A stretch of DNA of 12,445 nucleotides from Palsa-739 sp036512155 (GTDB lineage Bacteria > Actinomycetota > Thermoleophilia > Gaiellales > Gaiellaceae), in NCBI GenBank assembly GCA_036512155.1, contig DATCBD010000068.1, forward strand, positions 1 through 12,445, read 5' to 3'. Of this stretch, positions 1 to 5,795 are shown piece after piece. Under the pieces are notes generated by a model that saw only the letters and a list, made by a program, of their open reading frames with translations, did not search any database and was not told where the DNA came from. Numbering within the stretch: position 1 is the first letter of the stretch; each line of letters begins with the position of its first letter. The translations under genes and the position numbers were made by a program.

Positions 1-13
1 GGCGGAACATCAT
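1..13 (-). CDS. start of an unidentified downstream gene (5' end only)
   Basis: On the minus strand an ATG at 13-11 overlaps the TGA stop of the glycosyltransferase (12-10) in an ATGA arrangement. A GAGGAG Shine-Dalgarno lies at 24-19, five bases before this ATG. Only about four codons (M-M-F-R) are visible, so no function can be given. The overlap and the well-placed ribosome site suggest a second gene in the glycosyltransferase operon, perhaps of glycan or envelope metabolism. This is an inference from 13 bases and could be chance. Confidence 0.4.
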
Positions 14-1056
14 GCGATCTCCTCGTACAGCGCGAGATGTGCACGGGCGGCAGCATCCCAGGTGAGCTCGTCGCGCGCGCGCATCGCTCCGGCCCGCGCC
101 TCGGCGAGCGCGCCGGCGTCCGTCAGCAGCTCGTGCACCGCAGCCGCGAGCGCGTCGACGTCTCCCGCCTCGACGACGCGGCCGGCTCCGAAGCGCCGCA
201 CGGGCTCGGCGATGCCGCCGACGTCGTATGCGATGGCAGGCACACCGGCGCCGAGCGCGCGCAGCAACGCGCCGCTCTGATCGAGCTCCGGGCGGTAGGG
301 GAAAACGGCCACCGTCGCCTCGCCGAGCGCGCGGTCGACCTCCGCCTGGGGCAGGTAGCCGAGGCGCCACTCGACCTCGAGGCCGGCCGCCGCGGCGCGA
401 TAGCCGTCGACGGGCTCGAGCGGGTCGCCGGCGACGAGGAGCCGCGCGCCACCCTCCAGGCGCACGGCATCGATCGCGTCGCCGAGCCCCTTGTACGGCC
501 GGATGACGCCGAAGCACAGAACCGTGCGTCCGTCGTCCTGCCGCGCCGGATCGCTGCGGAACACCGGATGCGGAATGACGCGTGCGTCGACGTCGAGCTC
601 GGCGAGCGCCTCGCGGCCGCGTTCGCTGTGCACGACGACACGGTCGAAGCGGGCGAGGAGGTCGCGCCACAAGTCCTGCTTCTTCGCCGTTCGTCGCGGC
701 AAGAGGTCGTGTGCGGTGAAGACCGACGGCACGCGCGGTCGTAGGAGCCGCGCGTCGAGCTCCGGCACGAGCCACTGCACGTGCACGACGTCCGCACGGC
801 GGCGATTCAGAGCCGCAACGCCGAAGGGATGCTCGACGACCTTCAGGGGTAGCCGCAGCCGGGAGCGGCCGAACAGCCGCGAGGAGAGCGGGTAGTACGG
901 CTCGCTGCGTGTGTACCCGACGGCTGCCGGAACGTCGCCGAAGCGGAAGCGCGACGTGAGGAGCTCGACGTCGGCGCCGGCACGCGCGAGCGCGGACGCG
1001 AGCTCGTGGTCGTACGCCGGCGTGAACGCGGGAGGGTCGGCGAGGACGATTCGCAT
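10..1056 (-). CDS. glycosyltransferase family 4 (GT-B fold)
   Basis: 348-residue protein of the GT4 type, which transfers a sugar from a nucleotide-sugar donor onto a lipid, glycan or small acceptor, normally at the inner face of the membrane. The N-terminal half starts with MRIVLADPP and carries the H-D element of FTAHDLLP near residue 116. The C-terminal donor domain has CFGVIRPYKG (181-190), the basic stretch that contacts the donor diphosphate, and YDVGGIAEPV (277-286). The usual GT4 E-x7-E motif is replaced by ELDQSGALLRALGAG (257-271). A QSG-type loop like this occurs in some GT4 subfamilies, so it is probably not a defect. The ATG at 1056 has no Shine-Dalgarno but lies six bases after TAGCCT, consistent with a leaderless transcript. 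Its 3' end overlaps a probable next gene. Acceptor and donor cannot be told from sequence. Confidence 0.88.
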   Translation of the reverse strand: MRIVLADPPAFTPAYDHELASALARAGADVELLTSRFRFGDVPAAVGYTRSEPYYPLSSRLFGRSRLRLPLKVVEHPFGVAALNRRRADVVHVQWLVPELDARLLRPRVPSVFTAHDLLPRRTAKKQDLWRDLLARFDRVVVHSERGREALAELDVDARVIPHPVFRSDPARQDDGRTVLCFGVIRPYKGLGDAIDAVRLEGGARLLVAGDPLEPVDGYRAAAAGLEVEWRLGYLPQAEVDRALGEATVAVFPYRPELDQSGALLRALGAGVPAIAYDVGGIAEPVRRFGAGRVVEAGDVDALAAAVHELLTDAGALAEARAGAMRARDELTWDAAARAHLALYEEIA

Positions 1057-1073
1057 CGCCGTAGGCTACGCGC
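1057..1073. promoter_or_regulatory. shared bidirectional promoter core (TAGGCTA)
   Basis: The 17-bp gap between two divergent start codons contains TAGGCTA at 1062-1068. Read on plus it gives TAGGCT (1062-1067), six bases before GTG at 1074. Read on minus it gives TAGCCT (1068-1063), six bases before ATG at 1056. Both match the TANNNT -10 pattern at a distance expected for leaderless mRNAs, and the start codons are 18 bp apart. Neither gene has room for a leader or a Shine-Dalgarno. I see no convincing -35 on either strand. Confidence 0.62.
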
Positions 1074-1742
1074 GTGCCGCTGCTCGTCCGTACGTGGAAT
1101 CTCTTCCACGGCAATGCCGTCCCTCCGGAGCGGCGCGCGTACGTCCGTCAGATGGTCGAGCTGGTGACGGCCGACGATCCGGACGTGGTCTGTCTCCAGG
1201 AGGTGCCGGTGTGGGCGCTGCGGCATCTGGAGTCGTGGAGCGGCATGCACGCGATCGGGGCGGTCGGCGCGCAACCGCTGCTCCGCAGCGCCGACCTCGG
1301 CCGCTGGGTCACGGACCTCCACCACGGCATCCTGCGCTCCGCGGTCACCGGCGAGGCGCTCGCGACGCTCGTGGCGCGCCGGCATGCGGTCGTGGAAGAG
1401 CGCCGCGACCCCGTCGGCCCGCACCGCGTCCTCCTCGGCGTGCAGCTCGACGGCGGTGCGTTCGTCGGCAACTTCCACGTCACCGGCGGCGCCGTGGCCG
1501 AGGAGCAGTTCCGCCGTGTCCTCGACCTCGCAGGCAGAGACGCGGTCGTCCTCGCGGGCGACGTGAACCTGCGCCCGCCCTATGACCTCGTCGGCTTCTC
1601 CGAGCCGCTCGCGAACAGCATCGACCAGATCCTCATTCGCGGATTGCCGTCGACTCCGCCGGTCGCGTGGCCGACGGAGAGACGCCGGGTCGACGGGCGG
1701 CTGCTCTCCGACCACGCGCCCGTGGAGGCGATGGTCGGGTGA
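1074..1742 (+). CDS. endonuclease/exonuclease/phosphatase (EEP) family protein
   Basis: 222-residue metal-dependent phosphodiesterase-fold protein. The family's catalytic set is present in order: Asn9 in RTWNLFH, Glu43 in CLQEV, His135 in VGNFHV, Asp163 and Asn165 in AGDVNL, Asp184 in SIDQI, and Asp213-His214 in LLSDHAP. An active hydrolase is therefore likely, but the family spans nucleases, lipid phosphatases and phosphodiesterases, so the substrate is unknown. There is no signal peptide, which suggests the cytoplasm. The GTG start at 1074 is favoured because residues 5-12 already belong to the first conserved strand and a TANNNT box lies six bases upstream. The stop overlaps the GTG of the next gene (GTGA), so the two are probably co-translated. 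Confidence 0.87.
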   Translation: MPLLVRTWNLFHGNAVPPERRAYVRQMVELVTADDPDVVCLQEVPVWALRHLESWSGMHAIGAVGAQPLLRSADLGRWVTDLHHGILRSAVTGEALATLVARRHAVVEERRDPVGPHRVLLGVQLDGGAFVGNFHVTGGAVAEEQFRRVLDLAGRDAVVLAGDVNLRPPYDLVGFSEPLANSIDQILIRGLPSTPPVAWPTERRRVDGRLLSDHAPVEAMVG

Positions 1743-2800
1743 CCTTCGAGGAGGCACGCGCGCAATTTCCGGTGCTCGAGCGCTACGCGTACTTGAATGC
1801 GGGCACGAACGGCCCGCTCGCCGCGGCGACATCGGCCGCGATGGTGGAGGAGCTCGAACGCGAGTCCCGGGAAGGACGGAGTGGCTCGCGCTGGATCGAG
1901 CGCATCCTCGCGCTGCGTGACGAGGCGCGGCGCGGGCTCGCCGCCGTCATCGGCGTCGACGCGGAGCATGTCGCTCTGACGGAGTCGACGAGCAGGAGTT
2001 GCGCGACCGTGATCTCCGGTCTCGACCTGACCGGCGACGACGAGATCGTCACGACCGACCAGGAGCACTTCGGCCTGATCGGCTCAGCGTACGCGTCCGG
2101 CGCGCGCGTCGTCGTCACCGGCGCCGACGAGGACGCCATCCTCGCAGCGGTCACGCCGAAGACGCGCCTGATCGCGACCTCGCACATCCTGTGGACGACC
2201 GGCAGGCGACTCGACCTCGCGCGCGTCCGCGAACGGAGCGGCGTTCCTGTGCTCGTGGACGGCGCCCAGTCGGCCGGTGCGGTCGAGGTCGCCGCAGGCG
2301 GATTCGACTTCTACACCGTGTCGCCGCAGAAGTGGTTATGCGGCCCGGAGCAGACGGGTGGCCTGTACGTGCTCGATCCCGAGCGGCTGCGCGTGGCATC
2401 GCCGGGCCATTTCGCCGCCTCCTCGTACGAGCCGTCGGGCGCATTCGAGCCGAAGCCGCGAGCGGCGCGGTTCGACTCCGGCTTTACGGCGGGCCCGACG
2501 CTTGCCGGCCTCGTCGCCGCGCTCGGGACGCATCCCGATTGGCGGTACGAGCGTGCGGCCGCCACAGCGGCGCGCTGTCACGAGCTTCTGTCCGAGCTCG
2601 TCGAGGTGGTGACGCCGCCAGGGCATTCCACACTCGTCGCGTTCCGGCCGAGCGGCGACCCGACCGAGCTCGTCGCAGCGCTCGACCGGCAAGACGTGGT
2701 CGTGCGCGAGCTGCCGGGACGCAATCTCGTGCGCGCCGCCGTCGGCTGGTGGACGAATGAGGACGACCTGCAACGACTTGCGACGGGCCTAGCCGGGTAG
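1739..2800 (+). CDS. class V aminotransferase-fold PLP enzyme
   Basis: 353-residue fold-type I PLP enzyme of the cysteine desulfurase / isopenicillin N epimerase-like group. Visible residues are YLNAGTNGP (18-26) near the N terminus, His110 in DQEHFGLI (ring stacking on PLP), Asp174 and Gln177 in VDGAQSAG (pyridine nitrogen and O3 contacts), and Lys198 in TVSPQKWLCGP, the expected Schiff-base lysine. The C-terminal domain ends near VRAAVGWWTNEDDLQRL. A longer reading from 1667 would run inside the upstream gene. GTG 1739 is preferred because it forms a GTGA overlap with the upstream stop, has GGAGG at 1724-1728, and starts just before family homology. The 3' end overlaps the convergent HD gene by 12 bp. 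Whether it is a desulfurase, lyase or epimerase cannot be decided from sequence alone. The family needs no partner, so its link to the EEP protein is open. Confidence 0.87.
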   Translation: MTFEEARAQFPVLERYAYLNAGTNGPLAAATSAAMVEELERESREGRSGSRWIERILALRDEARRGLAAVIGVDAEHVALTESTSRSCATVISGLDLTGDDEIVTTDQEHFGLIGSAYASGARVVVTGADEDAILAAVTPKTRLIATSHILWTTGRRLDLARVRERSGVPVLVDGAQSAGAVEVAAGGFDFYTVSPQKWLCGPEQTGGLYVLDPERLRVASPGHFAASSYEPSGAFEPKPRAARFDSGFTAGPTLAGLVAALGTHPDWRYERAAATAARCHELLSELVEVVTPPGHSTLVAFRPSGDPTELVAALDRQDVVVRELPGRNLVRAAVGWWTNEDDLQRLATGLAG

Positions 2801-3352
2801 CCCGAGCTCGGCCGCGATCGGCTGCAACGCCTCGACGACGGTGCGGATGTGGTCGTCGAGGTCGACGCCGAGCTCCTCGGCGCCCTTGTAGACGTCCTCG
2901 CGGTGCACGCCGGCGGCGAACGACGGCTGCTTCAACTTCTTGCGCACCGACTTCGGCTCCAGGCCTTCGAGGCCGGTCGGCCGTACGAGCGCGCACGCGT
3001 GCACGAAGCCGGACAGCTCGTCGCAGGCGAAGAGCGCCTTCTTGAGCGGAGTGTCGCGCGGAAGGCCGAGATGCTCTGCGTGCGAGAGAACGGTGTCGAC
3101 GACCTCGTCGGGATAGCCCTCCTCGCGGAGGATCGGCGCGCCGTCCTGCGGGTGCTTGTCCAGCGTCGGGTGCATCTCGTAATCGAAGTCGTGCAAGAGC
3201 GCGGAGACGCGCCAGAGCTCCTCGTCGCCGCCGAGCTTGCGGGCGTACGCGGCCGTCGAGGCCTCGACGGCGAGCGCGTGCCGCAGCAGCGACTCGCTCT
3301 TCGTGTACCGCGTCAGCGTCTCCCAGGCCTGTTGGCGAGTCGCTTCGGACAC
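2789..3352 (-). CDS. HD-superfamily predicted hydrolase
   Basis: 187-residue single-domain HD protein matching the family of predicted HD hydrolases often labelled HDIG-domain proteins. The likely metal ligands are visible: His25 in LRHALAVE, His54-Asp55 in ALLHDFDYEMHP, His91 in LSHAEHLG and Asp111 in ACDELSGF. The conserved tail motif SFAAGVHRED follows. Such proteins hydrolyse phosphate esters or nucleotides, but this subfamily has no firmly assigned substrate that I know of. The GTG start at 3352 lies six bases after TAATGT on the minus strand and has no Shine-Dalgarno, so a leaderless message is likely. It is divergent from murA and its 3' end overlaps the class V aminotransferase by 12 bp. 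Confidence 0.86.
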   Translation of the reverse strand: MSEATRQQAWETLTRYTKSESLLRHALAVEASTAAYARKLGGDEELWRVSALLHDFDYEMHPTLDKHPQDGAPILREEGYPDEVVDTVLSHAEHLGLPRDTPLKKALFACDELSGFVHACALVRPTGLEGLEPKSVRKKLKQPSFAAGVHREDVYKGAEELGVDLDDHIRTVVEALQPIAAELGLPG

Positions 3353-3371
3353 GCCGCTACATTACCGCCCA
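3353..3371. promoter_or_regulatory. shared bidirectional promoter core (TACATTA)
   Basis: The 19-bp gap between the divergent HD gene and murA contains TACATTA at 3358-3364. Read on plus, TACATT (3358-3363) lies eight bases before the murA ATG at 3372. Read on minus, TAATGT (3364-3359) lies six bases before the GTG at 3352. This repeats the arrangement at 1057-1073 with an unrelated central sequence, so only the TANNNTA symmetry is conserved. No clear -35 is seen. Confidence 0.62.
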
Positions 3372-4673
3372 ATGGCCGTCGTACCTGCTGTTGCCGACGC
3401 TTTCGCGATCGAAGGCGCGCGCCCGCTGAGCGGGTCGATTCGCGTTGCCGGGAACAAGAACGGTGCGCTTCCGATCCTCGCGGCCACCCTGCTCACCGGA
3501 GAGCCGGTGGCGCTGACGAACGTCCCGCGCATCCGTGACGTGGACACGATGATCGAGCTCCTGTGCGACCTCGGCGCCGACGCCGCGTGGACCGGGCCGA
3601 ACGATGTGCGCGTCGACACGGCGAACGTCGCCAAGTCCAACCCCGACCCGCTTCTGTGCGCGCGCATGCGCGCGTCGTTCCTGCTCGCCGGCCCACTCCT
3701 CGCCCGCTTCGGCCGCGCGACGATGCCGCCGCCCGGGGGCGACGTCATCGGCCGCCGCCGGCTCGACCCTCACATGCACGCGTTCGCGGAGCTCGGCGCG
3801 GACGTCGACATCGACCGCCAGTACGAGATGCGCACCGAGGGGCTTCGCGGCGCGCACGTCTTCCTCGACGAAGCAAGCGTGATGGCGACGGAGAACACCG
3901 TCATGGCGGCGGTGCTGACGCAGGGCGAGACGGTGCTCGGCAACGCCGCGTGCGAGCCGCACGTACAGGACCTGTGCCGCTTCCTCGTGTCGCTGGGCGC
4001 ACGTATCGAGGGCATCGAGTCGAACGTGCTGCGCATTCACGGCGTCGACACCCTGACCGGGGGCTCGTGGGCAATCGGCCCGGACCACATCGAGGTCGGC
4101 AGCTTCATCGGCATGGCCGCCATCAGCGGCGGCGAGGTCACCGTCGAGGGCGCAGACCCCAAGGATCTCGTCTCGATCAAGCCGGCGTTCGAGCGCCTCG
4201 GCGTCCGCATGGAGATCGGCGAGGACAGCGTGCACGTGCCGTCGCGGCAGCAGCTCGTCATCCGCGACGACCTCGGCGGGATGATCCCGAAGATCGAGGA
4301 CGGCCCGTGGCCGGCGTTCCCGTCCGACCTCACGTCGATCGCGATCACCGTCGCGACGCAGGCGTTCGGGACGGTGCTCATGTTCGAGAAGATGTTCGAG
4401 AACCGCCTGTTCTTCACGGACAAGCTCGTGTCGATGGGAGCGCGGATCATCTTGTGCGATCCGCACCGTGCCGTGGTCACCGGCCCGACTCCGCTCGTCG
4501 GCCAGCGGATGGAGAGCCCCGACATCCGCGCCGGCATGGCGATGCTGCTCGCGGCACTGTGCGCCGAGGGACGCTCGACGATCGGCGCGATCCATCAGAT
4601 CGACAAGGGCTACGAGCGGATCGACGAGCGCCTTCGCGCGCTCGGCGCGTCGATCGAGCGCGTCGACGCTTAA
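3372..4673 (+). CDS. murA: UDP-N-acetylglucosamine 1-carboxyvinyltransferase, Asp-type active site
   Basis: 433-residue MurA, which transfers enolpyruvate from PEP to UDP-GlcNAc in the first committed step of peptidoglycan synthesis in the cytoplasm. The two-domain inside-out barrel is full length compared with about 420 residues in E. coli. Lys29-Asn30 in AGNKNGALP match the catalytic K22-N23, and ARMRASFLLAGPLLARFG (97-114) matches the conserved block before the active loop. The loop reads PPPGGDVIGRRRLDPH, so Asp124 (codon 3741-3743) stands where E. coli has Cys115. Further matches are WPAFPSDL, FENRLFF and the end IDKGYERIDERLRALGA. The open frame extends upstream to 3237, but that part is antisense to the HD gene. 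ATG 3372 is preferred because homology begins a few residues later (FAIEGARPLSG) and TACATT lies eight bases upstream. Its TAA is built into a terminator-like hairpin. Confidence 0.96.
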   Translation: MAVVPAVADAFAIEGARPLSGSIRVAGNKNGALPILAATLLTGEPVALTNVPRIRDVDTMIELLCDLGADAAWTGPNDVRVDTANVAKSNPDPLLCARMRASFLLAGPLLARFGRATMPPPGGDVIGRRRLDPHMHAFAELGADVDIDRQYEMRTEGLRGAHVFLDEASVMATENTVMAAVLTQGETVLGNAACEPHVQDLCRFLVSLGARIEGIESNVLRIHGVDTLTGGSWAIGPDHIEVGSFIGMAAISGGEVTVEGADPKDLVSIKPAFERLGVRMEIGEDSVHVPSRQQLVIRDDLGGMIPKIEDGPWPAFPSDLTSIAITVATQAFGTVLMFEKMFENRLFFTDKLVSMGARIILCDPHRAVVTGPTPLVGQRMESPDIRAGMAMLLAALCAEGRSTIGAIHQIDKGYERIDERLRALGASIERVDA

Positions 4674-4700
4674 GGCGAAAGTGCTGCGCACTTTCGCCTT
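4672..4700 (+). terminator. 13-bp perfect hairpin at the murA stop codon
   Basis: AAGGCGAAAGTGC (4672-4684), loop TGC, and GCACTTTCGCCTT (4688-4700) form a perfect 13-bp stem. The left arm begins inside the TAA stop of murA. There is no T-run after it, so it is not a classical E. coli-type terminator, but strong stems without a U-tract are common candidate terminators in actinobacteria. It separates murA from the next unit, about 170 bp downstream. It could instead protect the mRNA 3' end. Confidence 0.72.
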
Positions 4701-4710
4701 GTGAGGTTCC

Positions 4711-4819
4711 CCCGCTTCGCGGGAGCGGCCGCGGGCGGAGCCCGCGTCCGCTTATGAGCGCTGGCGACGGTTTTGTTCTGCGCGCCCAGTGGCGGCTGCT
4801 CGTGCCCGCCCGCGGCGGG
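4711..4819. repeat. cluster of short perfect hairpins with 3-nt loops
   Basis: After the murA terminator the intergenic gap (4674-4871, no gene seen) holds three more perfect stems, each closed by a three-base loop. They are CCCGC-TTC-GCGGG (4711-4723), CGCGGGC-GGA-GCCCGCG (4730-4746) and CCCGCC-CGC-GGCGGG (4805-4819). The arms differ, so this is not a simple direct repeat. Part of the first stem could pair alternatively as CCGCT/AGCGG (4712-4716 with 4724-4728). They may add to termination, act as REP-like elements, or be chance in GC-rich DNA. Confidence 0.4.
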
Positions 4820-4858
4820 AAGCATTGCCGACCTTACGGGTGGGGCGGTCCTAGGTAG

Positions 4859-4864
4859 TACGCT
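4859..4864 (+). promoter_or_regulatory. candidate -10 element of the HisB-like/ridA operon
   Basis: TACGCT fits TANNNT and ends seven bases before the ATG at 4872. The gene has no Shine-Dalgarno and follows a long hairpin-rich gap, so a leaderless start here is plausible. No clear -35 is visible. Confidence 0.5.
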
Positions 4865-4871
4865 CGGCGCC

Positions 4872-5402
4872 ATGAACGCACGTGAGCCCGCGGCCGGGCG
4901 CAGCGGTGTCCGCGTCGACCCGCGCGGGGAGGGATCGGCCAACGTCGAGACCGGCCTGCCCGTGCTCGACAGCTTGTTGGAACGGCTCGCCGAATACGCG
5001 TCGTTCGATCTCTCGCTCGAGGTCGAGCCGGGAGCCGCTGAGGCGGAAGTCGCGGAGGCGGGCAGCGCGCTCGGCCGCGCGCTCGCCGGGCCGCTGCGCG
5101 CCGAGAACGCCTGCGGGTACGGCTCCGCCGTGATGACCTCCGCCGAGGCGCTCGCGACCGTTGTGCTGGAGGTCACAGACGCCCCGCTGCTCGTCTCGAA
5201 CGTCGACCTCACCCAGGCGCGGATCGGCGGCCTCGGCACCGATGTCGCACGCCGCTTCCTCGAACGCTTCGCCGAGGGAGCCGGCGTGACGCTGCACGTC
5301 CGCCTGCTGAACGGGACCGACACGCAGCACGTGCTCGACGCGATCTTCAAGGCGCTCGGGGTCGCCCTCGCCGCCGCATGCACCGAAAGGAGCCGAGCGT
5401 GA
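4872..5402 (+). CDS. HisB-fold (imidazoleglycerol-phosphate dehydratase-like) protein lacking metal ligands
   Basis: 176-residue protein with the overall plan of imidazoleglycerol-phosphate dehydratase. Matches are VETGLPVLDSLLERLAEYASF (residues 25-45, compare TGIPFLDHMLEQ), the SALGRAL block (65-71), YGSAV (83-87), and LHVRLLNG followed by DAIFKALGVAL near the C terminus. The enzyme's two HHxxE manganese motifs are destroyed. The first aligns to E57-A-E-V-A61 and the second to Q152-H-V-L-D156. The LDH histidine is Ser34, the RYG arginine is Cys81, and PMDEAL reads TSAEAL. Dehydratase activity is therefore not expected. This is read as a pseudoenzyme or a protein with a new binding role, not a decaying gene, because the frame is intact and codon use matches its neighbours. 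No other his genes are nearby. Its TGA overlaps the ridA GTG (GTGA). ATG 4872 is preferred over upstream starts because the earlier in-frame stretch is intergenic in character. Confidence 0.75.
   Translation: MNAREPAAGRSGVRVDPRGEGSANVETGLPVLDSLLERLAEYASFDLSLEVEPGAAEAEVAEAGSALGRALAGPLRAENACGYGSAVMTSAEALATVVLEVTDAPLLVSNVDLTQARIGGLGTDVARRFLERFAEGAGVTLHVRLLNGTDTQHVLDAIFKALGVALAAACTERSRA
5386..5392 (+). promoter_or_regulatory. ribosome binding site that fixes the ridA start
   Basis: AAAGGAG lies six bases before GTG 5399 and downstream of the alternative in-frame ATG at 5378. It therefore selects the GTG that overlaps the previous stop. Confidence 0.75.
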
Positions 5403-5788
5403 GTGACAAGACCGTCGTTCGCACCGAGGCGGCGCCCGCGCCGTTCCAGGGCGCGCCGTACTCCCAAGCCATCCGCTCGGGCGGGTTCGTGTTCGTGTCC
5501 GGCCAGCTCGCGCTGAAGCCGGGCGCGAAGGAGTTGAGCGGGGGCTCGATCGAGGAGCAGACCGAGCAGGTGATCGCGAACCTGCGTGCGATCCTCGAAG
5601 AGGCGGGCAGCGGTCTGGACAAGCTCGTGAAGACGACGGTGTTCTTGCAGAACCTCGACGACTTCCAGGGAATGAACAGCGTCTATGCGAAGCACGTCGG
5701 CGACGTGCCGCCCGCGCGCTCGACCGTCGAGGTGGCGAAGCTTCCGTCGGGGGCGCTCGTCGAGATCGAAGCGATCGCGGCGGTCTAG
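5399..5788 (+). CDS. ridA: RidA family enamine/imine deaminase
   Basis: 129-residue RidA (YjgF/YER057c/UK114) protein, the usual length for the family. RidA trimers hydrolyse reactive 2-aminoacrylate and related enamines released by PLP enzymes to keto acids and ammonia, protecting PLP enzymes from damage. PYSQAIRSGGFVFVSGQ (20-36) holds the conserved Tyr and the SGQ strand. PPARSTVEVAKLP contains Arg107, equivalent to the carboxylate-binding arginine of enteric RidA. VEIEAIA ends the protein with the conserved acidic residue. The start is GTG 5399, set by AAAGGAG and the GTGA overlap. An in-frame ATG at 5378 lies inside the upstream gene and lacks such a site. It is seven bases from the next gene and shares a unit with yggS, another protein tied to PLP chemistry. 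Confidence 0.93.
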   Translation: MSDKTVVRTEAAPAPFQGAPYSQAIRSGGFVFVSGQLALKPGAKELSGGSIEEQTEQVIANLRAILEEAGSGLDKLVKTTVFLQNLDDFQGMNSVYAKHVGDVPPARSTVEVAKLPSGALVEIEAIAAV

Positions 5789-5795
5789 GCGCTCA

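Noticed and set aside
3237..3371. Upstream extension of murA by 45 codons
   Set aside because: The extension is antisense to the HD gene, resembles nothing in MurA, and ATG 3372 has a -10-like box and immediate homology.
3357..4691. Long minus-strand open frame antisense to murA
   Set aside because: Its product is rich in Arg, His, Ala and Asp with no motif, as expected for a reverse-strand shadow of GC-rich coding sequence, and murA explains the region fully.
4672..4700. Terminal inverted repeat of an insertion sequence
   Set aside because: The arms abut around a 3-nt loop, there is no transposase gene and no target duplication. It is a hairpin at a gene end.
4725..4732. GCGGCCGC palindrome between the murA hairpins
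   Set aside because: An 8-bp all-GC palindrome is expected by chance at this base composition and is not repeated in the gap.
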